Made by a program: the position numbers and the translations under genes | The notes under the pieces: model-generated | What the model was told of the DNA's origin: nothing | What the model saw: only the letters and a program-made list of their open reading frames with translations | Database searches by the model: none | From: Aeromicrobium sp. CnD17-E | GTDB taxonomy: Bacteria > Actinomycetota > Actinomycetes > Propionibacteriales > Nocardioidaceae | Direction: 5' to 3' | Length of the DNA: 33,380 nt | Assembly: GCF_024124745.1 (NCBI RefSeq) | Contig: NZ_JAMXRU010000023.1 | Coordinates: forward strand, 1 to 33,380 | Shown: positions 17,406 through 26,062 of the stretch, piece by piece | How the letters are laid out: each line of letters begins with the position of its first letter | How positions within the stretch are numbered: the stretch's first letter is position 1

Positions 17406-18305
17406 TCAGGCGTGCTGGGCGCGCTCGACGGTGCGGACGATGGCCTCGACGATCTGGTCGTAGAGCTGGCTCGGCAGGTCGTGGGCCATGCCCTCGATCT
17501 CGACGTGCTCGGAGCCGCGCAGCGCTGCGGCCGTCGCCTTCCCGCCGGAGCGGTGGACCAGCGGGTCGCGCGTGCCGTGGATGACGGTGGCGGGGACGTC
17601 GAGCCTGGCGAGGTCGGCCGTGCGATCGGGCTGGGTCAGGATCGCCATCACCTGGCGCGTCACCCCGCTCGCCGACCAGCCGCGGTCATAGGTCTCGTAG
17701 GCGCGGTCACGCGCGAACTCGGGGTCGGTCGGGTAGTCCGGCGACGCGATCATCTGGGTGCCCCGCAGGGAGCGCTCCACGTACTCGTCGCGCGTGTGGC
17801 CGGCCTTGCTGAGCAGGGCGGGCAGCAGCTTGGGGTTCTGGTAGCCGACGGTGCGCCGGCCCGTCGTCGACATGATCGACACGAGCGAGCGCACCCGCTC
17901 GGGGTGCGCCACCGCCATCGTCTGGGCGATCATGCCGCCCATCGAGACGCCGACGACGTGCGCGGCGTCGATGTCGAGGTGGTCGAGCAGCCCGAAGGCG
18001 TCGTCGGCGAGGTCGCCGATCGTGTACGGCGGCGTGGTGAGGCCGACCAGCGCCTTCGCGAGGTCGATCCGGCTCACGCGGTGCTGGCGCAGCTTGGTGG
18101 AACGGCCGGTGTCGCGGTTGTCGTAGCGCACCACGAACAGGCCGCGGGCGACGAGCTGCTCGCAGAACGCCACGTCCCACCAGCCCATCGGGCCGCCGAG
18201 GCCCATGACCAGCAGCACGGGAGGGTCGGTGGGGTCGCCGAACGTCTCGTAGCAGAGGTCGATGCCCGACGGCAGGTGCGCGAACTGTTCTCCGGAGCCG
18301 GCCAT
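17406..18305 (-). CDS. Alpha/beta-fold hydrolase
   Basis: A 299-residue cytosolic alpha/beta hydrolase of the aclacinomycin methylesterase-like / proline iminopeptidase-like kind. The nucleophile elbow is GVSMGG with Ser121; the oxyanion region is VMGLGGPMGWW; the YDNRDTGRS motif follows strand 4. The acidic residue lies in HGTRDPLV and the His in EGMAHDLP near the C-terminus. Esterase activity is likely; the substrate is unknown. The ATG start is supported by TACCAT 7 nt upstream, and the gene is divergent from grpB-like with a 65-bp gap. Confidence 0.9.
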   Translation of the reverse strand: MAGSGEQFAHLPSGIDLCYETFGDPTDPPVLLVMGLGGPMGWWDVAFCEQLVARGLFVVRYDNRDTGRSTKLRQHRVSRIDLAKALVGLTTPPYTIGDLADDAFGLLDHLDIDAAHVVGVSMGGMIAQTMAVAHPERVRSLVSIMSTTGRRTVGYQNPKLLPALLSKAGHTRDEYVERSLRGTQMIASPDYPTDPEFARDRAYETYDRGWSASGVTRQVMAILTQPDRTADLARLDVPATVIHGTRDPLVHRSGGKATAAALRGSEHVEIEGMAHDLPSQLYDQIVEAIVRTVERAQHA

Positions 18306-18312
18306 GCAGGTG

Positions 18313-18318
18313 ATGGTA
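18313..18318 (-). promoter_or_regulatory. -10 box of a probable leaderless promoter for the hydrolase
   Basis: TACCAT on the minus strand, 7 nt before the ATG at 18305. With a 17-bp spacer its -35 would fall at about 18336-18341. Confidence 0.5.
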
Positions 18319-18357
18319 CGAGGAGTCGGGGGCTGGGGCAGGCCGGACGAGACCGGA

Positions 18358-18363
18358 TACGGT
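18358..18363 (+). promoter_or_regulatory. -10 box of a probable leaderless promoter for the GrpB-family gene
   Basis: TACGGT followed by 7 nt and the ATG at 18371. A 17-bp spacer puts the -35 at about 18335-18340, the same bases as the -35 of the divergent hydrolase promoter. Confidence 0.5.
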
Positions 18364-18370
18364 CGTCGAC

Positions 18371-18979
18371 ATGGCCACGCCCGAGGAGATCGTGCGGTTC
18401 GACGACGTCGAGCCGCCGCCCGGTGCGTCGCCGTGGGTCGACGGGGCCGGACCCGGACGCGACGTCGTCGTGGTCGATCCCGACCCGGCCTGGACGGAGC
18501 AGGCGGCTTGGCTCGTCGACACCGTGGGGACGGCGCTCGGCCGGACCGCTGTGGGCGTCGAGCACGTCGGGTCGACGTCGGTGCCGGGCCTCGCGGCCAA
18601 GCCGCTGCTCGACCTGCTCCTCGTGGTGCCCGACCCTGACGACGAGGACGCCTACGTGCCGGCGCTCGAGGCGCAGGGCTTCCGGCTCGTCGTCCGTGAG
18701 CCCTGGTGGGAGGGCCACCGGCTGCTGCGCCACCACGACCCGCGCACGAACCTGCACGTCTTCCACGCGGACGGGGCGGAGGTCGCGCGCATGCGGATGT
18801 TCCGCGACTGGCTGCGCACCCACCCGGACGACCGTGACCTCTACGCCGACGCCAAGCGCTCCGCGTCGGCCGCGGCGCGCGACGCCGGCGAGCACGTCAT
18901 GCAGTACAACGCCCGCAAGCAGGACGTGGTGCGTGCGATCCACGCCCGCATGTTCGCGGCGCTCGGGTACCCCGTCTGA
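18371..18979 (+). CDS. GrpB-family (UPF0157) nucleotidyltransferase-fold protein
   Basis: A 202-residue GrpB/UPF0157 protein. The family signature VEHVGSTSVPGLAAKPLLDLLLVV is present, with the GST and the acidic D of a polymerase-beta-like nucleotidyltransferase fold. RTNLHVFHADG and the charged C-terminal YNARKQDVVRAI also fit. Some members are fused to dephospho-CoA kinase in actinobacteria; this one stands alone. The N-terminal 30 residues (VRFDDVEPPPGASPWVDG) are an extension. Biochemical role is not established. Confidence 0.9.
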   Translation: MATPEEIVRFDDVEPPPGASPWVDGAGPGRDVVVVDPDPAWTEQAAWLVDTVGTALGRTAVGVEHVGSTSVPGLAAKPLLDLLLVVPDPDDEDAYVPALEAQGFRLVVREPWWEGHRLLRHHDPRTNLHVFHADGAEVARMRMFRDWLRTHPDDRDLYADAKRSASAAARDAGEHVMQYNARKQDVVRAIHARMFAALGYPV

Positions 18980-18988
18980 CGCCCGCGC

Positions 18989-19735
18989 TCAGGCAGGTCT
19001 GCGGAACAGCGCGGTGAGGAGGAACGCCTCGCCGAAGCGACCCGTGCTGCGCTGCTCGCGCATGGGGCGGACGTCGACGGGCTCGAGGTCGTCGAAGATC
19101 CACCGCAGGTCGTCGGCCGTGAACGCGATCCCGCCCTCGAGCCCGCCTCGCAGGTAGAGCTGCTCGTCGGGGGCGCCCGTGCCCATGAGGCCGTCGTGGA
19201 AGCACACGACGCCGAACCAGCCACCGGGTGCGAGCACGCGGTCGAGCAGGCGACGGTACGCGACGCGCCGGTGCGGCGGCAGGTGGTGCAGGCAGCCCGA
19301 GTCGTACACGAGGTCGTAGGGCCCGGCGAGGTCCTCGCCGACGTCGCCGAACGCGTCGCCCACGTGGTACCGCGGCGCCGCGTCGGCGTGGGCGTCCTGC
19401 TCCCGGGCCCATCCGACCGCGGTCGCCGAGAGGTCGACGGCATCGACCTCGGCCCCGACGGAGGTCAGGTAGCGGCTATTGCGGCCCGTTCCGCAGCCGA
19501 GGTCGAGGGCGCGTCGGGGCCGCACCTCGCCCGACTCGACCCAGGCCGCCAGGTTCTCGTCAGGGGCGTCGACGAAGAACGGGACGGGACGGGACCGGTC
19601 GGTGTAGAAGTCGTCCCACCAGGCCGCGCCGGCGCCGTCGGTCCAGCGGTCGGCGGTCGACGTGAACAGGTCGTCCATGAGCGCGAGCACGTCGTCGACG
19701 CTGCGCACGTGCCGTGACCGTGGTCGTTCCTGCAC
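18989..19735 (-). CDS. Class I SAM-dependent methyltransferase
   Basis: A 248-residue methyltransferase. Motif I is ALDLGCGTGRNSRYL, the post-II acidic residue lies in VDAVDLSATAV, and motif IV region is YDLVYDSGCLHHLPPHRR. The N-terminal part (WWDDFYTDRSRPVPFF) resembles TehB/thiopurine-type methyltransferases. The GTG start at 19735 has GGGGA at a suitable distance. It lies 19 nt after glpX on the same strand, so it is probably read from the glpX transcript. Substrate unknown. A later in-frame ATG (product MDDLF) is possible. Confidence 0.85.
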   Translation of the reverse strand: MQERPRSRHVRSVDDVLALMDDLFTSTADRWTDGAGAAWWDDFYTDRSRPVPFFVDAPDENLAAWVESGEVRPRRALDLGCGTGRNSRYLTSVGAEVDAVDLSATAVGWAREQDAHADAAPRYHVGDAFGDVGEDLAGPYDLVYDSGCLHHLPPHRRVAYRRLLDRVLAPGGWFGVVCFHDGLMGTGAPDEQLYLRGGLEGGIAFTADDLRWIFDDLEPVDVRPMREQRSTGRFGEAFLLTALFRRPA

Positions 19736-19754
19736 CTCGTCCCCCGACGTCGGC

Positions 19755-20762
19755 TCAGCGCTCGTAGTCGATGGCCGAGTAGGCCTTGAGCTTCGTCAGC
19801 TGGTGCTCGCTCGTGATCTTGCGGATCGTGCCGCTGCGCGAGCGCATCACGAGCGACTCGGTGAACGCCTTGCCCTTGGCGTAGCGGACCCCGTCGAGCA
19901 GCTCGCCGTCGGTGATGCCGGTGGCGACGAAGAAGCAGTCGTCGGCGACGACGAGGTCGTCGGTGAGCAGCACCCGGTCGAGGTCGTGCCCGGCGTCGAT
20001 CGCGCGCTGGCGCTCGTGGTCGTCGGTGGGCGCGAGCCGACCCTGGATGACACCGCCGATCGCCTTGATGGCGCAGGCCGTGATGATCCCCTCGGGCGTG
20101 CCGCCCGTGCCGACGAGCAGGTCGACGCCGGTGTCGGGGCGGGCCGCGACGATGGCACCGGCCACGTCGCCGTCGCTGATGAACTTGATGCGTGCACCTG
20201 CGTCGCGGATCTCCTGCACCAGGGCGGCGTGGCGGGGTCGGTCGAGCACGCAGACGGTGACGTCGCTGTTGCTGATGCCCTTCGCCTTGGCGACGAGGGC
20301 GATGTTCTTGGACACCGGGAGGCGGATGTCGACCTGGTCGGCGGCCTCCGGGCCGGCCACCAGCTTCTCCATGTAGAAGACGGCCGAGGGGTCGTACATC
20401 GACCCGCGGGGCGCGACGGCCATGACCGAGATCGCGTTGGGCATGCCCTTGGCGCACAGGGTCGTGCCGTCGATCGGGTCGACCGCGACGTCGCACTCGG
20501 CGCCGGAGCCGTCGCCGACCTGCTCGCCGTTGAACAGCATGGGCGCCTCGTCCTTCTCGCCCTCGCCGATGACGACGACGCCGTCCATCGTGACGGTGTT
20601 GATGAGGCTCCGCATCGCGTTGACGGCGACGCCGTCGGCGCCGTTCTTGTCGCCGCGCCCGACCCAGCGACCGGCGGCCATGGCACCGGCCTCCGTGACG
20701 CGGACGAGGTCCAGGGCGAGGTTGCGGTCCGGGGCTTGGGCGGCGGGCTGCAGGCTTTCCAC
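19755..20762 (-). CDS. glpX: Class II fructose-1,6-bisphosphatase
   Basis: A 335-residue GlpX enzyme that removes phosphate from fructose 1,6-bisphosphate in gluconeogenesis. The Mg-binding motifs are intact: [26 protein letters not shown] and GTGGTPEG. Length matches the family (about 330). The frame stays open far upstream through the mod genes, but the start was set at GTG 20762 because TAGGGT lies 7 nt before it and the product then begins [20 protein letters not shown]. In position it matches Rv1099c next to fumarase. The methyltransferase gene follows closely. Confidence 0.95.
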   Translation of the reverse strand: MESLQPAAQAPDRNLALDLVRVTEAGAMAAGRWVGRGDKNGADGVAVNAMRSLINTVTMDGVVVIGEGEKDEAPMLFNGEQVGDGSGAECDVAVDPIDGTTLCAKGMPNAISVMAVAPRGSMYDPSAVFYMEKLVAGPEAADQVDIRLPVSKNIALVAKAKGISNSDVTVCVLDRPRHAALVQEIRDAGARIKFISDGDVAGAIVAARPDTGVDLLVGTGGTPEGIITACAIKAIGGVIQGRLAPTDDHERQRAIDAGHDLDRVLLTDDLVVADDCFFVATGITDGELLDGVRYAKGKAFTESLVMRSRSGTIRKITSEHQLTKLKAYSAIDYER

Positions 20763-20769
20763 GCTCCGC

Positions 20770-20775
20770 ACCCTA
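20770..20775 (-). promoter_or_regulatory. -10 box of a probable leaderless promoter for glpX
   Basis: TAGGGT on the minus strand, 7 nt before the GTG at 20762. It sits in the 29-bp gap after modC; a small 7-bp stem (accggcg / cgccggt, 20775-20792) overlaps the modC stop. Confidence 0.5.
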
Positions 20776-20791
20776 CCGGCGTCGGCGCCGG

Positions 20792-21847
20792 TCAGAGGCC
20801 GTGCACCTGCACTTCGCTCGCCTTGACCACCAGGTGGACACGTCGCCCGGGCTCCAGGAGCAGGTCGGCGACGGCGTCGACCGTGACGTCGGCGCTCACG
20901 ACGTCGGTCCGGACGAGGGCCCGGCGACCGCGTGGCTCGACGGCCGTGACCGTGGCGGGCCAGACGTTGCGAGGGCTGCCGGCGGGCGCCTCCAGGTGCA
21001 CGGCGACGGCGGCCGGGTCGAGCACGGCGACCGCGGGGACCCCGGCGGGGGGCGTGGTGCCGGAGGCGTGGACGACGAGCCCCTCGGGCGTGTGCAGACC
21101 CGGCGCCGTCGCCGTGCCCCGCAGCAGGTTGAGCCCCGCGAGCTCGGCCGCGAACACGCTGCGCGGCTGCTCGAGCACGCGCTGGGTGGGGCCCACGTCG
21201 ACGACGCGGCCGTGCTCGACGACGGCCAGCGTGTCGGTGAGCAGCAGGGCGTCCAGCACGTCGTGGGTGACCAGCACGGCGGTGCGGCCGGCGTCGCGAC
21301 GTCGGCGCAGCACCTGTGCGAGGGTCGTGCGCAGCTGCGGCACGACGGCGGCGTCGAGCGCGGCCATCGGCTCGTCGAGCAGCAGCACGCCAGGGTCGGG
21401 GGCGAGGGCGCGCGCGAGTGCGACGCGGGCCGCCTGCCCGCCCGAGAGGGTGCCGGGCCGCCGGTCGGCGAGATCGGTGCACCCGAGCTCGGCCAACCGG
21501 TCGCGGGCGATCCTCTCCGCCTCGCCGCGCGAGGCCCCCCGGCTGCGTGGTCCGAAGGCGACGTTCGCGACGACGTCGAGGTGGGGGAACAGCAGCGGCT
21601 CCTGGGCCAGCAACCCGACCCCGCGCACGTGCGGCGGTGTCCACCGGCCCGTCGCGGTGTCCACGAGCACCTGGTCGTCGACCTCCAGGCGCGCGTGAGG
21701 GGGTCGCAGCGTCCCGGCGAGCGCCGCGAGCACGGTCGACTTGCCCGCGCCGTTGGGCCCGACCAGCCCCAGCGTGCTGCCTGCGGCGACGTCGAGCGCG
21801 AGGTCGACGTCGCGTTCCGGCACCTGGAGGCGCAGCGCGATGCTCAC
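20792..21847 (-). CDS. modC: Molybdate ABC transporter ATP-binding protein
   Basis: A 351-residue ATPase that powers molybdate import. All motifs are intact: Walker [10 protein letters not shown] (30-38), Q-loop Gln82, LSGGQ (134-138), LLLDEP with Glu159, and H-loop His195 (VTHD). The C-terminus holds a TOBE/Mop-type domain ([21 protein letters not shown]). It starts at GTG, overlapping the modB stop as GTGA; upstream open frame is shadow. It is the last gene of the mod operon. Its intact motifs contrast with the altered ATPase at 10106. Confidence 0.92.
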   Translation of the reverse strand: MSIALRLQVPERDVDLALDVAAGSTLGLVGPNGAGKSTVLAALAGTLRPPHARLEVDDQVLVDTATGRWTPPHVRGVGLLAQEPLLFPHLDVVANVAFGPRSRGASRGEAERIARDRLAELGCTDLADRRPGTLSGGQAARVALARALAPDPGVLLLDEPMAALDAAVVPQLRTTLAQVLRRRRDAGRTAVLVTHDVLDALLLTDTLAVVEHGRVVDVGPTQRVLEQPRSVFAAELAGLNLLRGTATAPGLHTPEGLVVHASGTTPPAGVPAVAVLDPAAVAVHLEAPAGSPRNVWPATVTAVEPRGRRALVRTDVVSADVTVDAVADLLLEPGRRVHLVVKASEVQVHGL

Positions 21848-22689
21848 GAGCGACCCTCCCGGCCGCGCACGAGCACGATGACGAGCACGGCCACCACGAC
21901 GAGCAGCAGGGAGAGCGCGACGGCGGCGTCGGGGTCCGTCTCGCGCTGCAGGTAGATCTCGAGCGGCAGCGTCCGCGTGACCCCCTGCAGGCTGCCCGCG
22001 AAGGTGATGGTGGCACCGAACTCCCCGAGTGCCCGCGCGAACGCGAGGACCGCGCCGGACACCAGTCCGGGCAGGACGAGCGGCAGGCTGACTCGGCGCA
22101 GCACGGTCGAGGGCCGCGCCCCGAGCGTGGCGGCGACGGTCTCGTAGCGGTGCCCGGCGGTGCGGAGGCTGCCCTCGAGGCTGATGACCAGGAAGGGCAG
22201 CGCCACGAACGTCTGGGCGAGGACCACGGCCGTGGTCGAGAAGGCCACCTGCACGCCGACCACCTCGAGGCTCGAGCCGAGCAGTCCGCGGCGCCCGAAG
22301 GTCGCGAGCAGGGCGATGCCGCCGACCACGGGTGGCAGGACGAGGGGCAGCAGGACGAACGCGCGCAGCAGGGCCTGGCCCGGGAACCGGGTGCGGGCGA
22401 GCACGAACGCCATGGGCACGCCCAGCAGCACGCACAGCACGGTGGACGCTGCGGCGGTGCGCAGGCTGAGCCAGAGCGCCGCGCGCGACGACTCCGACGT
22501 CAGCAGCGCCGGGAGGTCCGACCAGTCGACGCGGGTGAGCAGCGCGACGACGGGCACGACCACGAGCGCGGCACCGAGCGCCGCGGGCAGCCAGACCCAC
22601 CGGGGGAGGTCCCCGGCCGTGCGCTGGGTGCGTCGGGTCCTCGTCCCCTGCGGCACCTCGGGTGCGAGCGGCGCGCCCCGAGGGCTCAC
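21844..22689 (-). CDS. modB: Molybdate ABC transporter permease
   Basis: A 281-residue inner-membrane permease with about six hydrophobic segments after a basic N-terminus. The family loop [22 protein letters not shown] is the EAA motif, and [16 protein letters not shown] is the strongly conserved ModB/CysT signature. It starts at GTG 22689, overlapping the modA stop as GTGA, and its own stop overlaps modC. Molybdate rather than sulfate or tungstate is inferred from the binding protein and the Mop-domain regulator. Confidence 0.92.
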   Translation of the reverse strand: MSPRGAPLAPEVPQGTRTRRTQRTAGDLPRWVWLPAALGAALVVVPVVALLTRVDWSDLPALLTSESSRAALWLSLRTAAASTVLCVLLGVPMAFVLARTRFPGQALLRAFVLLPLVLPPVVGGIALLATFGRRGLLGSSLEVVGVQVAFSTTAVVLAQTFVALPFLVISLEGSLRTAGHRYETVAATLGARPSTVLRRVSLPLVLPGLVSGAVLAFARALGEFGATITFAGSLQGVTRTLPLEIYLQRETDPDAAVALSLLLVVVAVLVIVLVRGREGRS

Positions 22690-23456
22690 GGTCGGGCGAA
22701 GCCGGCGGCGCGCAGCACCTTCTGGCCCTGCGAGCCGGTGACCAGCTCGACCCAGTCGCGGGCCAGGCCGGGCTGCTTGGCGTCCGAGAGCACCGCGATC
22801 GGATAGGTGTTGACGACCTGCGAGGCCTGCGGCACCTCGACGGTGCGGACGCTGTTGCCGGCACCCTTCGCGTCGGTCACGTAGACGAGTCCGGCGTCGG
22901 CCTCGCCTGACGTCACCTTCGTGAGCACGTCCGTGACGGACTGCTCCTCGCTGTCGGGCGCGAGGGTGACGCCGGCGGCGGTGGCGAGCTTCTGCGCGGC
23001 ACTGCCGCAGGGCACCTGCGGTGCGCAGACCACGACGTCGAGGTCGGGGTCCGCGAGGTCGTCGAGGGACGTGACGTCGCCCGGGTTGTCGGGAGGCGTG
23101 ACGATGACGAGCGTGTTGGACGCGAAGTCCTGGGGGTCGCCGGACACCAGGTCGTCACCCACGAGCGTGTCCATGTTCTTCTCGTCGGCGGAGGCGAAGA
23201 CGTCCGCGGGCGCCCCCTCGCTGATCTGTGAGACGAGGTCGGAGGAGCCGCCGAAGCTCAGCTGCACGGTGACGCCCTCGTTCGCGGCCTCGAACTCCTT
23301 CGCCAGCTCGGTGAAGGTGCCCTTCAGCGACGCGGCGGCGTAGACGACGAGCGTGCTGTCGACGTCGGCCCGCGGGTCGACGGCGTCGTCGTTGCCGCAC
23401 GCGGCGAGGGGGAGCAGCAGAGCGGCGGCGGCCGCGGCGGTCGCAAGCTTCTTCAT
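22686..23456 (-). CDS. modA: Molybdate-binding lipoprotein
   Basis: A 256-residue periplasmic-type binding protein anchored as a lipoprotein: MKKLATAAA signal, lipobox LPLAAC with Cys20. Typical ModA motifs are [45 protein letters not shown] and [12 protein letters not shown]; these contribute the oxyanion-binding serines and backbone. ATG start overlaps the regulator stop as ATGA. It is the second gene of a four-gene operon. Confidence 0.94.
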   Translation of the reverse strand: MKKLATAAAAAALLLPLAACGNDDAVDPRADVDSTLVVYAAASLKGTFTELAKEFEAANEGVTVQLSFGGSSDLVSQISEGAPADVFASADEKNMDTLVGDDLVSGDPQDFASNTLVIVTPPDNPGDVTSLDDLADPDLDVVVCAPQVPCGSAAQKLATAAGVTLAPDSEEQSVTDVLTKVTSGEADAGLVYVTDAKGAGNSVRTVEVPQASQVVNTYPIAVLSDAKQPGLARDWVELVTGSQGQKVLRAAGFARP

Positions 23457-23842
23457 GACGAGACCTCCAGGGAGACGTTCGTGGACTTGACGGTCGCCCA
23501 GGCGACGCTGCCGGGCTCGAGCCCGAGCGCGTCGACGGACTCCCGGCTGACGAGGGAGACGACGCGGTACGGACCGCAGACCAGCTCGACCTGCGCCATC
23601 ACGGTGTCGCTGGTGATGCGGGTGACGATCCCGCGCAGCTGGTTGCGGGCGCTGATGTGCTCCGGCCCGTGGTCGGGCGTGGCCGCGTGCTCCGCCGCGA
23701 GGCGCGCGAGCTCGGTGCCCTCGATGCCCGCCCGGCCGTCGACGTCGACCGGGCTGAACCGGCCCTGCTGCTGCCAGCGACGTAGGGTGTCATCGCTGAC
23801 GCCGATCAATGCTGCGGCGTCGGAGAGCTTGTGCACGACCAT
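23453..23842 (-). CDS. HTH (MerR/excisionase-like) and Mop-domain molybdate regulator
   Basis: A 129-residue two-domain protein: an N-terminal helix-turn-helix (HKLSDAAALIGVSDDTLRRWQQQGRF) and a C-terminal single Mop/TOBE domain of about 65 residues (NQLRGIVTRITSD, VSRESVDALGLEPGSVAWATVKSTNVSLE) that binds molybdate. It probably senses molybdate and controls its own operon, a role like that of ModE but with a different DNA-binding domain. ATG start with TACGCT 7 nt upstream. The next gene, modA, overlaps its stop. Confidence 0.85.
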   Translation of the reverse strand: MVVHKLSDAAALIGVSDDTLRRWQQQGRFSPVDVDGRAGIEGTELARLAAEHAATPDHGPEHISARNQLRGIVTRITSDTVMAQVELVCGPYRVVSLVSRESVDALGLEPGSVAWATVKSTNVSLEVSS

Positions 23843-23849
23843 GCTGCGG

Positions 23850-23855
23850 AGCGTA
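23850..23855 (-). promoter_or_regulatory. -10 box of a probable leaderless promoter for the mod operon
   Basis: TACGCT on the minus strand, 7 nt before the ATG at 23842. It lies in the 80-bp divergent gap shared with the DUF4245 gene. Confidence 0.5.
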
Positions 23856-23922
23856 GCCGCACTCGCGGCGGTGTGCCGACGAACGGGCCGCGTCTGCGGC
23901 GAGATTACATCCTGGAGGACGC

Positions 23923-24453
23923 ATGGCCGGCTCGAGCCGCGGCAACCCGAAGCTCGGCGACATCATCCGGTCGGTCGGCGTGCTCGGTGTCGGCCTGCTC
24001 GTCGTCTGGGGGGTGGCGCACCTCTTCTACGGCAACGCCCCGAAGGAGCCGCGGGTGCCGGCCGTCGACTACGCGGCGGTGCTGCCCGGGGCAGAGCGTG
24101 AGACGGGCGCCGACCTGCTGGCGCCCACGTCGCTACCCGAGGGCTGGAAGGTCACCTCGTCGCGGGTGCGCGAGAAGGTGTGGAGCCTCGGCACGCTCAC
24201 CGACGACCAGCGGTTCATCGGTATCCAGCAGGCCCCGGGGGCCGAGGAGGCCACGGTCGAGGAGCTGGTGCCGGGCAGCGAGCGCGTCGACGAGGTCGAG
24301 ATCGGCGACCAGACGTGGACGCGTTGGTCGTCGCCGGACGACGAGACCACGTACTCGCGCGTGGTCCCGGGACCGCGGGAGGACACGACGGCGGTCGTGA
24401 CGAGCGACGTCGACCGGACGACGCTCGAATGCTACGTCGCGTCGCTGTCCTGA
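23923..24453 (+). CDS. DUF4245 membrane-anchored protein
   Basis: A 176-residue protein with a short basic N-terminus (MAGSSRGNPKLGDIIRS), one transmembrane segment (about residues 18-36, VGVLGVGLLVVWGVAHLF) and an outside domain of about 140 residues. It matches the actinobacterial DUF4245 family found beside glpX and fumarase (Rv1100 position). Function is unknown. TGGAGGA at 23912-23918 is a good ribosome binding site. Its last 22 nt overlap the convergent xseB gene. Confidence 0.85.
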   Translation: MAGSSRGNPKLGDIIRSVGVLGVGLLVVWGVAHLFYGNAPKEPRVPAVDYAAVLPGAERETGADLLAPTSLPEGWKVTSSRVREKVWSLGTLTDDQRFIGIQQAPGAEEATVEELVPGSERVDEVEIGDQTWTRWSSPDDETTYSRVVPGPREDTTAVVTSDVDRTTLECYVASLS

Positions 24454-24668
24454 GCCTCGTCGTCGCCTCGGGCGGCCCGGTCGAGACGTTCACGCGCGCC
24501 GTCGAGCCAGCGTTGGCACACCGTGGCGAGCTGCTCGCCGCGCTCCCAGAGGGCGAGCGACTCCTCGAGACCGACGCCGCCGGTCTCGAGCCGCTGCACG
24601 ACGGACACCAGCTCCTCGCGGGCCTGCTCGTAGGAGAGGTCGGGGGCGGGGTCGGGCTCAGTCGGCAT
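24432..24668 (-). CDS. xseB: Exodeoxyribonuclease VII small subunit
   Basis: A 78-residue helical protein. [28 protein letters not shown] and [23 protein letters not shown] are the standard XseB coiled-coil sequences. It binds XseA to form the single-strand exonuclease. Its start overlaps the 3' end of xseA by 11 nt and its end overlaps DUF4245. Confidence 0.95.
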   Translation of the reverse strand: MPTEPDPAPDLSYEQAREELVSVVQRLETGGVGLEESLALWERGEQLATVCQRWLDGARERLDRAARGDDEAQDSDAT

Positions 24669-25872
24669 GCGGGGTCTCCTCGGTGCGGTCGGTCGTGACG
24701 TGGGCGCTGCCGTCGGCGAGGCGCACCACGAAGGCGGCGGGCACGTCGGCCACGGAGGTCAGCACGTGCCCGTCGGGGGTCTGCGCGACCGCGTAGCCGC
24801 GCTCGAGGGTGGCGAGCGGCGACAGCGCCCGCACGCGCGCCAGGTGGTGCCCGACGGCGTCGTGCTCGCGGTCGAGCCGGTGCCGCAGGGCGCGGTCGGC
24901 GCGCTCGCGCAGGTGGGTGAGGGCGTCGTGCTGCGTGTCCACGAGCACGTGCGGCGCGGCGAGGACGGGGCGTGAGCGCAGCTGCGCCAGTCCGTGCGCC
25001 TCGCGCTCGACGAAGGTCGTGACGGCGCGGCGCAGTCGGGAGCGCGCGTGGGCGATCCGGTCCTGCTCCTCGGCGGCGTCGGGGACCACGCGCTTGGCGG
25101 CGTCGGTGGGGGTGGAGGCGCGGACGTCGGCGACGAGGTCGAGCAGGGGCGTGTCCTGCTCGTGCCCGATGGCGCTGACCACGGGCACCCGGCAGGCGTG
25201 CACCGCGCGCACGAGCGACTCGTCGGAGAAGGGCAGGAGATCCTCCAGCGATCCTCCGCCGCGGGCGACGACGAGCACGTCGACCTGCGGAGCGAGCTCC
25301 TGCACGGCGGCCACGACGTCGCGCGCCGAGCCGGCTCCCTGCATGAGCGCGTGCCGGACGACGAACCGGACGCCCGGCCACCGCAGGCGGGCGTTCTCGA
25401 GCACGTCGCGCTCGGCGGCCGAGGCGCGTCCGGTGACCAGCCCGACGGTGCCGGGCAGGAACGGCAGCGGCTTCTTGAGCCGGGCGTCGAAGAGCCCCTC
25501 GGCCGCGAGCAGCTGTTTGCGTCGTTCGAGCTGGGCGAGCAGCTCGCCCTCGCCGGCAGGACGGATCTCCCGCACCTGCAGGGTGAGCGAGCCGTTCGGC
25601 TCGTAGAACTCCGGCCGGGCGTGGACCACCACGCGCGCGCCCTCGGTGACGGGCGCGGCCGACGCGTCGAGGACGGACACGTGGCAGGTGGCGCGGATCG
25701 AGAGGGTGGCCCGCAGGTCGCGGAGCACGAGGAAGCAGACGCCGGGACGTCGGGTCAGCTGCGCCACCTCGGCCTCGACCCAGATCGCCCCCAGCCGCCC
25801 CACCCACTGCCCGATCAGCGTCGACACCTGCCGCAGGGGCGCGGGGGAGTCCGCCGTCGTGTCGAGCGCCAT
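24658..25872 (-). CDS. xseA: Exodeoxyribonuclease VII large subunit
   Basis: A 404-residue catalytic subunit that degrades single-stranded DNA from both ends. N-terminal OB-fold ([22 protein letters not shown]), then the nuclease core with [56 protein letters not shown], and a long helical coiled region. The start was set at ATG 25872, not the longer frame, because TAGGCT lies 7 nt upstream and the OB-fold begins soon after. Co-transcribed with xseB. A perfect inverted repeat covers the -35 position of its promoter. Confidence 0.95.
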   Translation of the reverse strand: MALDTTADSPAPLRQVSTLIGQWVGRLGAIWVEAEVAQLTRRPGVCFLVLRDLRATLSIRATCHVSVLDASAAPVTEGARVVVHARPEFYEPNGSLTLQVREIRPAGEGELLAQLERRKQLLAAEGLFDARLKKPLPFLPGTVGLVTGRASAAERDVLENARLRWPGVRFVVRHALMQGAGSARDVVAAVQELAPQVDVLVVARGGGSLEDLLPFSDESLVRAVHACRVPVVSAIGHEQDTPLLDLVADVRASTPTDAAKRVVPDAAEEQDRIAHARSRLRRAVTTFVEREAHGLAQLRSRPVLAAPHVLVDTQHDALTHLRERADRALRHRLDREHDAVGHHLARVRALSPLATLERGYAVAQTPDGHVLTSVADVPAAFVVRLADGSAHVTTDRTEETPHAD

Positions 25873-25879
25873 GCGCCTC

Positions 25880-25885
25880 AGCCTA
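25880..25885 (-). promoter_or_regulatory. -10 box of a probable leaderless promoter for xseA
   Basis: TAGGCT on the minus strand, 7 nt before the ATG at 25872. Confidence 0.5.
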
Positions 25886-25891
25886 GGAGGT

Positions 25892-25982
25892 GGGAGATTC
25901 CCAGGTCGCCCTGGGAATCTCCCGCCGGGCACGGTTTCCTCAGCGAAGCACGGAATGCTCTCCGTGCTCCGTTGAGATTCCC
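25892..25982. promoter_or_regulatory. Inverted-repeat element over the xseA promoter region
   Basis: A perfect 14-bp palindrome (gggagattcccagg, tcgc loop, 25910-25923) starts 6 bp upstream of the xseA -10 and spans the -35 position. A second hairpin follows (agcacgga / tccgtgct, about 25948-25969). A further gagattccc at 25974-25982 pairs with gggaatctc at 25913-25921, so the whole element can fold into a larger structure. It may be an operator or an interspersed palindrome. Confidence 0.5.
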
Positions 25983-26050
25983 GTGCCTCGACCGGGCGGT
26001 CGGCGGCTGGCGGGGTCGCGCCGACGGGCTCGCGGTCTGTCGGCGGTCGG

Positions 26051-26056
26051 TACGAT
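26051..26056 (+). promoter_or_regulatory. -10 box of a probable leaderless promoter for ispH
   Basis: TACGAT, then 6 nt, then the ATG at 26063. No ribosome binding site is present upstream of this ATG, as expected for a leaderless transcript. Confidence 0.55.
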
Positions 26057-26062
26057 GCACCT

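Noticed and set aside
17103-19157. A 684-codon plus-strand frame covering the hydrolase and GrpB region
   Set aside because: It crosses three well-supported genes in other frames and has shadow composition.
20763-22016. Long N-terminal extension of GlpX (753 codons open)
   Set aside because: It overlaps modC and modB in another frame; the family length and the TAGGGT box set the start at 20762.
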